A DNA stretch of 64,000 bases, taken from positions 91,992,009 through 92,056,008 of the forward strand of contig NC_088794.1 of the NCBI RefSeq assembly GCF_011386835.1. Direction: 5' to 3'. The notes beneath the pieces are model-generated. The model did no database searches, was not told where the DNA came from, and worked only from the letters and a program-made list of their open reading frames with translations. Below are positions 11,651-22,450 of the stretch, piece after piece. Each line of letters opens with the position of its first letter. The stretch's first letter is position 1. Source of the DNA: Chrysemys picta bellii. Its lineage: Eukaryota > Chordata > Testudines > Emydidae. The position numbers and the translations under genes were made by a program.

Positions 11651-11759
11651 CAGACCATTGTGACTCTGTTAACTGGTTACCGCTGCTCTCAAGCAAACCT
11701 GAAGACAGCGGTATTTCCAAGGCACGTCCTCCTTTCATCATCAGTGATAATCCTGTCAG

Positions 11760-11767
11760 CCAATCGG
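11760..11767 (+). promoter_or_regulatory. CCAAT box (NF-Y type)
   Basis: CCAATCGG, preceded by CAG, fits an NF-Y site. It is 110 bp downstream of the NRF1 site. Further inverted CCAAT boxes (ATTGG) lie at 12,463-12,467 and 12,615-12,619, just inside intron 1. Confidence 0.6.
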
Positions 11768-11923
11768 CGGGCGAGAAGCTCGGTAGCCGTCAAATCAGCG
11801 TCCAGCATGACTGCAGATGGGCGGTGCTCTCAGAGACGGCAGGCTAGTTAGCGCTCGGAGGGGGGGGGGAGTTTATTGCGACGGTAGCGAGACCAGTCGG
11901 GTCCAGCGGGGACTGCAGCAGAC

Positions 11924-11992
11924 ATGGGAGAGGCGGCAGAGAAGGGGTTAACCCTGCTGGGGTGGGGCACGGGCCCCGCAGTACCCCATTAG
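11924..11992 (+). other. Upstream ORF 1 in exon 1 (22 codons)
   Basis: Begins MGEAAEKG and ends at TAG. The context is C at -3, G at +4 (GAC ATG G), so initiation would be moderate. It would repress the main ORF if the leader starts upstream of 11,924. Confidence 0.4.
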
Positions 11993-12072
11993 CATTCCTT
12001 GCCCCTCGGCACTAGTCACCCCTCCCGGCGGGCTCCCTCCCAGGCCGGCAGTCACCATAGAGACCGCACGCG

Positions 12073-12108
12073 ATGGGCAGCCGGCTGAGCCGGGCCCCGC
12101 GGCGCTAG
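12073..12108 (+). other. Upstream ORF 2 in exon 1 (11 codons)
   Basis: Encodes MGSRLSRAPRR followed by TAG. The start context is GCG ATG G, with G at both -3 and +4, so it is a strong Kozak match. It lies well inside the exon and so is the upstream ORF most likely to be in the mature leader. Confidence 0.45.
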
Positions 12109-12480
12109 CCCTGACTGCAGCTGAGGGGCCGCAGGGGCGCTCTCTCCGCAGGCGTTAACCCGGCCCCCCGCCGTCTGACTCGCCCCGTCGGGGAGGAGCC
12201 GCCGCCGCCGGCTCGGCCACGTTCCAGGTGAGAGCCACCCGCGAGGCTCAGATGGTCTAGACCTGCCCCCCGCCGGGCCCCGCCGCCTTACTATTGTGTT
12301 GTTGTTATTTATGGCTGGTCCTTTGTCTCCACGCGGGGCACTGGGGACGGGGGCCTAGGGCGGGCGGGATGCCAGGGGAGCTAGAAATATCAAGGCATTC
12401 TTCGCCGGCGCATCCCTTAGCGGATGGCGACTGGGGCCGGAAAGCGAGTGGGACCATTCGGGATTGGTCGCGCCGGAGCT

Positions 12481-14543
12481 AGGGGAGAAGTGTAATTTGT
12501 GTGTGCCCGTTAATGGGTAATAACCGGTGACATAAGGGTGATGAGCGCTAAGGGGCAAGGGAGGAACCTTCCGGGCTACAGCAAGATAAGATCCCGTTGC
12601 TAGATAATTCCCCGATTGGTTGCAGACGGACTACCAGTGACGGATGGGTTTTGCTGCATAAAAGCACTTTGGGTCGTTCGGATGAGAGGTGCTGTTCAAT
12701 GCTGGAATCCAGCAGTCTTACTCTCCACCTTGGCTTTTCTACTCTGAAGTTAAATTTATAGGCACATGATTATGCTTTTTAGTTTCTCTTACTAGAAGAG
12801 GATACACAATATTATTAGCAGATATTTGTCACTTGATGTTGAAACAGCAAAGTTTATAATAGATTTTTGTTTTCTTATACACACACATCCATATCATATT
12901 TGTATATTATATACATGTATGGGTAAGGATGGATGGAGAATCTGTCTGGTGTCTGTCACATTAAGCACTGGAGACATTAACAGCAGTTGCATCAATATAT
13001 GAATACAGATATGAGACATGCCTCGGTAGGCCATAGTTGTAACAAATAAACAAACAAATCTAATATGGGAAGGGCCTTTTAAAAATACGATTTTATCCAC
13101 CACTGGTAGTATTTAAGGATGTAAGAAAATATATTATTTCTGAATGTATAGAATGAGGGTTGAAAACTGTGTTACAGCATCCTTGCACTTCTGTTATCAC
13201 GAGCGCAAAAGCAGTGAGAGGACAAAGATTGGTATGGAATTTCTAACCTTGACGGTATATGCTGTGGAAATAGGAAACACTCTTTAGTGTAGACAGGGAT
13301 GGACTTACAAATTCTGATCAACTATTGTATGTCAATTAGAAGAACAAAAGAAGTGGCATGGTTATAGCTTAACATCTTCTATGCAATGCATAGTATTTAT
13401 GCTGAAGGTATTTATGATGAAGGTGAAAGGGAATGTGTGAAATGGATTATAGTGAAGACATTTCTTATGCAGACAATGTACATGGAGAAACAGTATTTAA
13501 AATTAACAAGCTGCTTTTATTTTAAGTGAGAGAAATTTATTAAGTGCCATGATACATTTGTTGCTATATACATTTTTTAATATTAAGAAATGAGGTCCTG
13601 TAAAAACCTCAGAACGAGTGGAGATTCTGAAGTTGAGCGGTGAAGTTGCAGTATCAGAATAATAATTTAAAGCCAATAAGATATATTGATTATTGGGGTG
13701 GGGGAATGCAAAGAACATTGTACTGCTTATTGGTTAGTTAAATATAGTTAGCATTGAAATGAATGAATGAATTCTATGTTGCAGATCTGCCAAAAGCTTA
13801 GTTTTTGTTATAAATCCTCTGTAGGCAATGCTGTCTCTTTGTTGGGGTGTATCTGGATGTGTGTTAATTCATTTTTGCTACAATAATTGAGAGAACAAGA
13901 GGTTAAAGGTGATATGATCCTGCAAATTTTTTTGTGTCCGTAGTAGCATTGACTCTCAACAGTGAAATGTTGGACAAATGTATTCAATATTCTGGGTAGC
14001 TCAGTACAGAATCTTTTCACCTCTTGACAATGACTTCTCAGGATTATACAGTGAAATGTCCTAGTAATGTATTTGAGTAAGCAAAGTACTAAGTCTTAAA
14101 GTTAAAGTATTATTCTAGAGGTAGTCTTGTTAACATCAGTTTGATTTGTAAAGGATGAGCAAAGTGATTTGTGATGTGTATAAAAAAGTGACTATGTACT
14201 TTTTGCTAATGCTTTTTATTTGGCTTTCATAAAGTTATTTTTTGGCACAGTATATCTAAATACTGTGTTACAATGGAAATGTATTATTAGCTTTCTTCAG
14301 AAAACATTTCCATTTTTATTTTGATTTGCTTCAGATCTGCTACTGTGTACTTGGTAGCCACTGTGTCTTGAACCTCTTTGTGGTATTTTGGAAGCAATAG
14401 GGGATTAGGCAGAGAAATTCAGATTGATGGAAAATGTGTGAGAGTGGAAGCCCATGAGACATTAATCAGGTCTGATGGAGTTATATAGTACTGCATGTTG
14501 CATTTTCTGTTAAATTGTGAACACTGCAGTTTTCAGGCCACCA
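12481..14543. other. Proximal intron 1, nothing recognised
   Basis: Falls quickly from GC-rich to AT-rich. Inverted CCAAT boxes occur at 12,463 and 12,615. No repeat or exon is recognised in the rest; the frames at 12,894-13,103, 13,503-13,718 and 13,808-14,020 (-) are AT-rich chance ORFs. Confidence 0.5.
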
Positions 14544-14554
14544 AGGGTTATATG

Positions 14555-14653
14555 CAAAAAGAACAGGAGTACTTGTGGCACCTTAGAGACTAACAAATTT
14601 ATTAGAGCATAAGCTTTCGTGGACTACAGCCCACTTCTTCGGATGCATATCGT
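14555..14653 (-). mobile_element. Penelope-like element terminal fragment with hammerhead-like core
   Basis: A 99-bp insert flanked by an 11-bp target duplication, AGGGTTATATG (14,544-14,554 and 14,654-14,664). On the minus strand it reads CCGAAGA, then a 6-bp stem GTGGGC/GTCCAC with a TGTA loop, then GAAA and GCTTATGC. That is the layout of a minimal hammerhead ribozyme (CUGANGA, stem II, GAAA, short stem III), with a U-to-C change in the first box. Hammerhead motifs are known in the terminal repeats of Penelope-like retroelements. The same sequence is repeated in the foldback at 48,011-48,230. Confidence 0.7.
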
Positions 14654-14664
14654 AGGGTTATATG

Positions 14665-15764
14665 TATACTAAAATAAAAGTTGGATTGTTTTCTAAAAGG
14701 AAAACACTTTTCCTTATCCATAACCATATTTTAACTTTTATAGCAAGAAAATTATAGAGAGCCCCAAGATAGCCAATTATTTTTATTATTGTATATACAA
14801 TATTAAACATCAATTTGGAATGTGCAAAGTACAGTATAAGACAATCAACAATATTCTTTTTATATCTCCTGTTAAACTAAGACTTGATCCTACTGTAAGA
14901 ATACACTGACAATTCTAAAGCTGGTGTTCTATATAGTTTCTGTGTATTCCCATTTTCTGCATCATTGTCACCTTCTGCTCTTTTAAACCACTATTTAAAA
15001 CTGTAGAATCTGGCTAAAGGGGCAGAGAGACAGCTGCCTATTCAATTTAAGACAATACTATTCTTTGCAATCTCAGAGGAATGCCTGGTATATGGGCCAG
15101 CTAGCCACTATTCCCCCTCCCCTTCCCAACTCTTGAAACACCCTCTACTCCAGTGACAGATAAACCAGGAACCTAACAGATCATTCAGAATTTATCATGT
15201 TTAATAGACAATGTACTAATCATACAAGAGTTAAAGTTTGCAGAATCAGATTATTACAGATTGCACAATAAAATATCCAAGAACTGTAGATTATGCTTTG
15301 GTTAAAAATGACTTGTCATCAACCAGATAATGTATTTATTTCTTCTTGGCATTAGTGGTGAAAGAGATTTGTTCATCAGATTAAAATGAAATATATATAT
15401 TTACCTCTTTTTGACTTGTTAGAATATTAACATAGGAATTAAATTTCTGATTTATCTTTCATATTTTTTTTTAATCTATTGCATTTCACTCAGTTTAGAA
15501 AGTGAAACTAGACAGGATAATTTAAATTCTTACACACCCACCCTGTTCTTTATTGGTTGGACTGTGTATGCTACAGGACAACATTTAACAAAGGTCTTCA
15601 TTGAAAATCTTGAACACCACATAATGTAAATAGTTTTTTAAAAACAAAATTTAGGCCTAGACAGGTTTTTACACCATGCCTTGTGATGCCCCTACATATC
15701 ACTTCTCTCAAAACATCACCCAACCTTTTACTTGGTCTAAGTTTATAATCAAACCCTTCAGGAT

Positions 15765-15803
<39 letters not shown>

Positions 15804-17069
15804 AATTGTCTTTTGATATATGTATACATTTTCCATTTGACAGCTTCTTCCACCCCGTTTATTAAAAATTTGTGGTATGTGCTGAACTCCATTACACTTT
15901 TCATCCTGAGCTAGGTATGGAGTGTGGTATGCTCATAAGAGAACACAATACATATTGTTATGACTGAGCTGGATGAAACCTTGTTGTGGGCTAAGTTTAA
16001 AAAACCTCAGTGAGGGTGATGGGTTTGAATGCACACATCAGTTAGCATAACTGTAGGGAGAAGTTAATCACAAACCCCCAACTAAAAAGGAGTTTTAGGC
16101 TAGGTGGGTTGAGGGGCTTTTACTTGAGTATTGTTTTGGGGTAGTGTGTGTGCGGGAGGAAAGGTTTAAGAGGTTTGGGACTGTAAGCTAAGAAACTATT
16201 CTTGTGTTTCTGGTTCCTCCTGCATTTGGAGAAGTAGGACTTTGCACATTACTTGTAAATAAATAAGGTTGCATCAAAGAAAATATGGGACTCTATTGTC
16301 AATTTCTGCCCCCAATTAGAACATTCCCATGGCCTTGGACTTTGATGAGCTGCTACAGTTCAAAAGGGACAACACCACTAATGATATTTGATGTTGGGAT
16401 CTCCTATTCTCACATTATGTCTGGTTCTGAATAATAAGATCTGGAATCGCAGAAGGGTGGATGCCAGAGAATGGTTTAACTTATCCAGGGTAGTTGGATT
16501 GTTCTAGGTCTTAAACGTGGATATCATTACTTTTTTTTTGTTTTTGTTTTAAATAACCTCCTCTACCTTTTAAATAGTATTGGTGATTTTTGTGAGGAGT
16601 TTGTCTATTTATTATATTTAATATATCCTCTTAGATGTGAAACTGTTTACTGATATGATTGTCACCACAGAATCACATGACCTTGTTTGCCTTGTGATAG
16701 TCTTCTCCTGAGCATGTTCTCTCTGCAGTAGAAATTCAGTTCATGCCAGTTTTGGCATCCTCCTTTCTGCATAATGCTTTCAAAATGGTGAAAAATTTGT
16801 TAAGATTACTTGTGATTTTTGCTGGTGGAGCACTCATTGCTATAGGTAACTTTAGAAATTATAAAATGCTGTACTACTATTAGGGTTGTGTCATCATTAT
16901 GCAAACTTTTTTTTAAACTAATTCACTATCCCATAAAAGCTACCTTAGATTTTTTAAAATTTACAAATGAAAAAAACTCTGTTCAGTCACTCTTGTTTTG
17001 ACTTAAAAAAAAAAAACTTTATTGCTTTTAGCCTTTTTACTTTGACTTTTAAAATATATTGTTGTTATA
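14665..17069. other. Intron 1 DNA with a possible old LTR near 16 kb
   Basis: Mostly unrecognised AT-rich sequence. A poly-T tract lies at about 15,765-15,799. The stretch at about 15,956-16,325 begins TGTTATGACTGAG, carries AAATAAATAAGG near 16,258 and ends AATTAGAACA, so it could be a solo LTR (TG...CA with a polyadenylation signal). I found no target duplication, so I leave it tentative. Confidence 0.35.
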
Positions 17070-17475
17070 CCTAGGGCCTTACCAAATCCATGACCATGGA
17101 AAACGCGTCATGGACTGTGCGATCTTGTCTCCCCCTGTGAAGTCTGGTCTTTTGTGTGCTTTTACCCTATACTATATAGCTTTCATGGGGGAAATCAGCG
17201 TTTCTCAAATTGGGGGTCCTGACCCAAAAGGGAGTTGAGTGAGGGGGGGTGCGTCACAAAATTATTTTAGCGGGATCGTGATATTGCAACCGTTACTTCT
17301 GCGCTGCCTTCAGAGCTGGGCAGCTGGAGAGTGGCGGCTGTTGGCTTGGCACCGAGCTCTGAAGGCAGCACTCTGCCAGCAGCAGTGCAGAAGTAAGGCT
17401 GGCAATACCATACCATGCCATTCTTACTTCTGCACTGCTGGTGGTGGCAGCACAATACAATACAATACACACTTT
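17070..17475. mobile_element. hAT-type element related to the copy at 54,735, truncated
   Basis: Starts with CTAGGGCCTTACCAAATC, close to the terminus of the intact copy at 54,735-55,231. It shares two internal modules with that copy: the phrase CTGGTCTTTTGTGTG, and GGGGTCCTGACCCAAAA with a following segment containing TACTTCTGCGCTGC. The modules are in a different order, so one copy is rearranged. The right terminus is missing. Confidence 0.65.
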
Positions 17476-17978
17476 AAAATGTAGTATGAATATTTAATAT
17501 TTATTGTTTATTTTCTAAATATGGATTGCATGAAAGGCTGTAATGGCTTTGAGGAAACTCTTCTTGTCTGTCAGATTAATAATGGGAATAGGTTTGTTTG
17601 TGTGTTTTATTTGGCAGCTCAGCTGGTGAAAAAGAGCATCTCTGCTTAGACCAGGACTCTTCTATTATGTAAGAAATTGTGTGACATGACTTCATTGGCA
17701 TTTTGAACAGTATGTTTGCAATATACAAACTGAACTACTGAGAAGGTCACCAAAAGACTTGCATATCTTTTGGTCATCTAACAGCTTGACTATTAGGTAT
17801 ACTGTTGTGGTCTAGGAGCAGTGTTGTGACAAATTAAATTTACATGGGAAGATTATTATTTGATTACTAGTGCTACTTTGTAGTCAACTTTTGATGATGG
17901 ATACAGACTCTTCACCCATCTCATCCTAAACACTTTCTCACTATTCATTCATTCATATATATATATATATATTTTAAA
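17476..17978. other. Intron 1 DNA, nothing recognised
   Basis: AT-rich. It ends in a short (AT)n tract at about 17,955-17,974 next to the CR1 3' end. Confidence 0.5.
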
Positions 17979-18283
17979 AAGGCCAGAAGGAGACCATTGT
18001 GATCATCTAGTTTGAGCTGCATAAAGCAAGTCATGGGACTTCCCTGAATTAATTCTTGCTTCAGGTCCAATAACTGTGGTTGAACTAGAATATATCTTTT
18101 AGAAAAACATCTGATCTTGATTTTAAAAATTTCCAGTGATGGAGAATCCACCATAACCCTTAGCAAGTTGTTCCAATGGTTAATTACCCTCACTGTTAAA
18201 ATTATTTGCATCTTGTTTGTAGTCCTGACTTTGTCTATCTTCAACTTCCAGGCATTGGATCTTGTTATACCTTATGTCAGCTA

Positions 18284-18813
18284 TGTAAAGAGGTGGGCCT
18301 AGAATCTGGGGCTTTGAGGACCCTTGGTCACTGACACTCCCTTGTCACCACCAGCAGAGACCGATGAAGCAGCACCTCACTAATCTTGAAAGGTCAGGTC
18401 ATAGAGGAAGTCCTGTCAGTACATCCAAGGCCTAGAGTGCCTGATTGGCTTGCACTCATGACTTAAGCTAGGAAGTGACCTGGTTGGATTGTCCAAACAA
18501 CTGAGCAGACTTCCTATTGCTGCCACATTGGACCCCACTCTTTGCTTGTCTCCTGTGATCTGCATCCAGTCCTGTTCTTGGTTCCTCCTGCCTTACTCCA
18601 GCACCCAATCCCAGTTCCTGCCTTACTGCTGCTCCTTGACTCATATCTGGTTCCTGCTGCTATGCCTCACTTTTGACCATCAGCTCTGAAATCTGACTCT
18701 GACCCTGGCTTGATTCTTGACTCTGACTCCAGCTCTGACCTCTTGGTTTGACTCCTGATGCTGACTCTTGCTCTGATCGTTAGACAAGACTGCCTATATC
18801 CTGGTTCCAAACA
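18284..18813. mobile_element. Solo LTR nested in the L3-like CR1
   Basis: A 530-bp insert that starts TGTAAAGAGG and ends TTCCAAACA, so it has TG...CA ends. Its flanks, AGCTA (18,279-18,283) and TGCTA (18,814-18,818), match at 4 of 5 bases. CR1 sequence resumes directly after it. The right part contains a degenerate CTGACTC/CTCTGAC repeat (18,680-18,780). No coding sequence. The LTR family is not identified. Confidence 0.55.
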
Positions 18814-19088
18814 TGCTAAATTGAAGAGCCCTCCATCATTACATTTCGATTCCCCATTTAAGAACGTACAGTTTGTAGTCAAGTCACGGCTTAATTTTCT
18901 CTTTAAACTAAATAGATTGAGCTCCTTGAGTCTCTCACTATAAGGCATGTCTTCAATTCTTTAAACATTCTCATGGCTCTTTTGAATCCTCTCCAATTTT
19001 TCAACATCCTTCTTGGAGTGTGGACACCAGAACTAGACATAGTATTACAGCAGCGGTCGCACCAGTGCCAAACAAAGAAGTAATATAA

Positions 19089-19882
19089 CGGGGTGGCCCC
19101 TCTCATTCTCTGCCTATCAGACTGGGGCGGGGGAGGGCTCGGGGTTTCTGCCCTGCAGGGTGGTGGGACTAGGAGCTTCTGGCAGAGATGACTAGTGCCT
19201 GTTGAGAGTGGGGGGACACAATTTAAAGGTTTGTCCTCCCCCCCGCCAACAGCTTGAGTTATGCCCCCCCCCCAGGAATGCCCCCCCTCTTATCCTCAGC
19301 GGCCCTCCCTGCAGTTCCCAAGTGCTAGCTCCCTGGGGAGGCAGCCACAAACAGCCGGGAGCTGCGGGAAGGGGCCACTGCTTTAGCTCTGTGGAGAGAG
19401 GCAGCAGCAAAAGCAGAGGCTCTCCCTGGAACTCCCAGCTCTCTGCCACTGCCTCGCCCCACTGCTGCAACTCCCAGCTTGCCTGCTCCAGCAGCTGCCA
19501 TGCAGGGAGGGAGCCCTGTGGCACCATGTGATCGAGTGGGGCAAGCAAACCCTGGCAAAAATCGGGGGGTATATGACCCCCCCCCCCATACCCCACCTCT
19601 GCTTAGCAGAGAAGGGGGACTGGGGACTTCAGCCCTGTGGGGCATGTCTGCTGAGTCTTGGGGCTTTCAGAGCCCCCCCCCCCATGGGATGTGTCTGCTG
19701 GGGCATAGAGTTTCAGCAGGAGCAGGGCAGAGGGCAGAAGCCCCAAACCCCCGCAGGTGTCTCCCATGCGGCTGAAGCCCTGAGGACCACCCCCCACCTC
19801 ACCCTGACAGGCTGCCCTGGCTCTCAAACTTCTGAAGATTGTCATGTGCATCTCAGAGGGTCAGTAAGTTTGGCCACCCCTA
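19089..19882. mobile_element. hAT-type element with TAATATAA target duplication, nested in CR1
   Basis: Ends are CGGGGTGGCC and its near-complement GGCCACCCCTA. An 8-bp duplication TAATATAA flanks it exactly (19,081-19,088 and 19,883-19,890), the hallmark of hAT insertion. The interior is GC-rich with several C and G homopolymers and no transposase. The overlapping frames of 68-134 residues on both strands are products of this composition, not genes. The ends resemble the element at 38,089-38,506. Confidence 0.85.
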
Positions 19883-19915
19883 TAATATAACTTCATATTC
19901 CTCTGTTAATACATG

Positions 19916-20174
19916 GTAACAGGATGCTCTGCTCCTTTAAGGACCTGGGGCCAGCTAGCACTGTTCAGTTATCAGACTCAGCTGGGAAGTGTTCAGGTTA
20001 TGCCCGGGAAGGGCTGAGAGCTCACTTGGCAAGGAAACTGTAGGAGGCAGTTTGGCTTCTGTGACTGGCCTTGGAGCAGAGGGAGAGGTGTAGAGTGAAG
20101 TGACTCTGGGCCCCTTCAGATTCTGTTGGTCAAGGGTTTTTGTGTATTTTTATTTATTTATTTAATAAACCACA
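19916..20174 (+). repeat. LTR-like insert in the L3-like CR1
   Basis: This segment interrupts CR1 where about 300 bp of the expected sequence is absent. It contains TTTATTTATTTAATAAACC near the right end, like an LTR polyadenylation region, and promoter-like CTCCTTTAAGGACC at the left. Boundaries and duplications are not clear. Confidence 0.4.
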
Positions 20175-21419
20175 TCCTCCCAATCTTTGGAGATGGCACA
20201 AATGTAAGTTATTAAGTAAAATTTTAAATATCATAGGGCAAAGGACTGATCTGTATAGGACCCCACTAGAAACAAACCCACTTGATGATTCCACATTTAC
20301 AGTTACATTTGGAGACCTATTGTTAGCCAGTTTTGAATCTGTTTAATATTCACCATGTTAATTTTGAATCATGTTAGTTTCTTATTCAAATGCCTTATGT
20401 GAAGTCTAAGTATATTGCATCAAGACTATACTTTTATCAACCAAACTCATAATCTCATCAAGAAGATCACATGTTATGTTGACAAGATCTATTTTACATA
20501 ATCTTGTGTTGATTGGCATTCACTAAATTACCCTCTTTTTTTAATTCTTTATTAATCAAGGCTGGTATCAACTGTTCCATTATTTAGCCAAAAATTGTCA
20601 GTCTGACAGACCTATAATTACTTTGGTCATCTTGTTGACACTTTTGAACTAGTAAGACAGCGTTAGCTTTTTTCAAGTCCTCTGGAATTTCTCTGATGTT
20701 CCAAGTCTTATTAAAAATCAGGCCAGCTCTTTTTAAAACTCTTGGATGCAAATTATCCGGACTTGCTGATAATGAAATATCAGTAAGATATTTTTCAATC
20801 ATCATCATGTGGTATGATATGGTAGCTTTTTCCCCAAAACAGACCAGAAATATTTATTGAACTCTTCTACCTTTTCTGCATTATTATCAACAGTTCTACC
20901 ATTTCAAGCTTATAATTGACCAATACTATTGCTAGTGTTCCTTTTTTCCTGATATACATATGATTCCTTTTTATTGTCATTAATTCTGCTGACCATAGGT
21001 TTTTTTTTTCTGTGCTGCTTTGATCAGTGTCCTATAGTTGACCTCCAAAAAGCAGCCTTTTTCTCACTGATAATCTTTTAGCAAAGTTATGTAGATATGA
21101 TCTGCTATCTTGCATCTCTTTATTTTTTAAAGACTGTATTGTTCATTAAATAAACTATTGCTAGTAAAAAAAATTTGCATTGAAGGATGGGTTTATTGAT
21201 AATTATCTTGTCAACTACTGCAATATATCTAAGCTTCACTGTCTGAGTTTGAGTAAAGTTATTAAAGAGCTGGTAGCAAACTGATTTCAGCAGCGCCTCT
21301 CTTCTGCTTTGGCTAGTATTTATCAGACCAGGTTATGATATGGGGATAGAATTGGAAGATATCTCCTTAATCTCATGGACAGAGGACAAATTTAATTGTT
21401 GATACTAGATGTATGTGTC

Positions 21420-22450
21420 TTCAATATCATTAGTCACATGTTGCTGTTGATTTGCCTTCAAGAGACCTATCAGGAATTGGATGAGTTGCACAAAGCTGGC
21501 TTTCCTGGTTTCTTTTGATTAGGTAACCTAAAATCATGATGGGCTCCTCCTTCTCCCCAAGATCTCTGACCTTTGGTGTCACTCAGAGTTCAGTTCTCTC
21601 ACATTCTCTATTCTGTATAGGTCTGAATAGCAAGGGAGATCATGAGAATGTGTGGACTTCAGTAAGTTGATACCCAGTTCCAGATCTCATCTTCATCAGA
21701 CATAGCCAGCACTAATACTTGGATGTTCCAGTGGCTGAATGAGAGAAGTATGAGAATGAAAAATAGTTGGCTCAAGCTCAAGGATGGAAGCATTGCTGGA
21801 TGAAAGGAACTAGCTTTGAGGGACTAGCAAGAGCTCTTGCCTCATCTTCTATAGAGGGTATTTATTTGCCTTCCTGTGGTTAAGGTGATGAGAAGACCTG
21901 GGTAATCATCTTAAATCCTTGGCATTCAAATAGAAGCTGTAGTCAGGAATGCATTTTACCTTTTTCAGCCTTTTTTGCATCTCGTTCTTTGGATCCAGAT
22001 GTAGCCACAGCGATCCATGTCTTTATTGCCTCCATGCTGAACTGCTGCAACATACTGCTTCTGGTAGCCAAGTCACAGACCATGCAGCAATGGCAGATGG
22101 TCCATCATGAAAAGGCTCATTTGTGCAATGTAAACTGATGAGCACCTCACATCTTTTTTGTGTATACCAGCTCCCCATCCAGTTCCAGATCTTCTTTGAG
22201 GTGTCCTTATATTACTGTAATGTTTTCAATCAGTTGTAGTCAGGCTTTCTTAGAAACTGTTTCTTACTCCAGGGTTCACTCTGACATTTTAGATCCTAGA
22301 TGTTCTTAGTTGAAGTCCTCAATTGTGGAATTCCTTACCAAAGAAGGCCAGGTTGAGCCTGGATCTTACCACCTTGAAATACAAAGCAAGATGCATCTAT
22401 TTGTTCCCTCAATAATGATGGCTACAGAATAGCTGATGTGGTCCATCGAG
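21420..22450 (+). mobile_element. L2-like LINE relic (RT and 3' part)
   Basis: The order fits the L2 group of LINEs: a segment ending CTTTGGTGTCACTCAGAGTTC followed by CAGTTCTCTCACATTCTCTATTC (RT region), TACCCAGTTCCAGATCTCATC, then a 3' part with CCAGCTCCCCATCCAGTTCC and GTGGAATTCCTTACCAAAGA. Many frameshifts are present and no long frame survives. It is much older than the CR1 3' ends in this window. Confidence 0.6.

Larger units (their letters stand above)
11860..12227 (+). other. TTBK2: TTBK2 non-coding exon 1 (5' UTR), start not defined
   Basis: The 3' boundary is clear: GTTCCAG/GTGAGA at 12,227/12,228 is a consensus donor inside the CpG island. The left limit is my estimate. If transcription starts at the ZNF143/NRF1 module, the exon could reach back to about 11,650. 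The exon has no long frame continuing into the coding exon, so it is a leader. It contains two short upstream ORFs: 11,924-11,992 (22 codons) and 12,073-12,108 (11 codons). The assignment to TTBK2 follows from strand, CpG island and the coding exon downstream. Spliced RNA has not been seen. Confidence 0.65.
11220..12480. promoter_or_regulatory. TTBK2: CpG island and promoter region of TTBK2
   Basis: CpG dinucleotides and G+C content rise sharply compared with the AT-rich flanks. The region holds a ZNF143-type site, an NRF1-type site, CCAAT boxes in both orientations and a GC-rich non-coding exon ending at a consensus donor (12,228). No TATA box is evident, as expected for a broadly expressed kinase gene. 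Two strong donors on the + strand (11,480 and 12,228) allow for more than one first exon. The exact transcription start cannot be read from sequence. Confidence 0.85.
17979..21190 (-). mobile_element. L3-like CR1 LINE copy broken by three insertions
   Basis: Three minus-strand blocks (17,979-18,283, 18,814-19,088 plus 19,883-19,915, and about 20,175-21,190) keep the order expected for one L3-like CR1. They are the 3' UTR and ORF2 C-terminus, then the ORF2 region whose minus strand reads MPYSERLKELNLFSLKRK, then the reverse-transcriptase N-terminus reading SPDNLHPRVLKRAG and IPEDLKKANAV at 20,584-20,808. Between the blocks lie a solo LTR, a hAT element and an LTR-like piece. Stops and indels are frequent, so the copy is old and dead. 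Confidence 0.75.
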
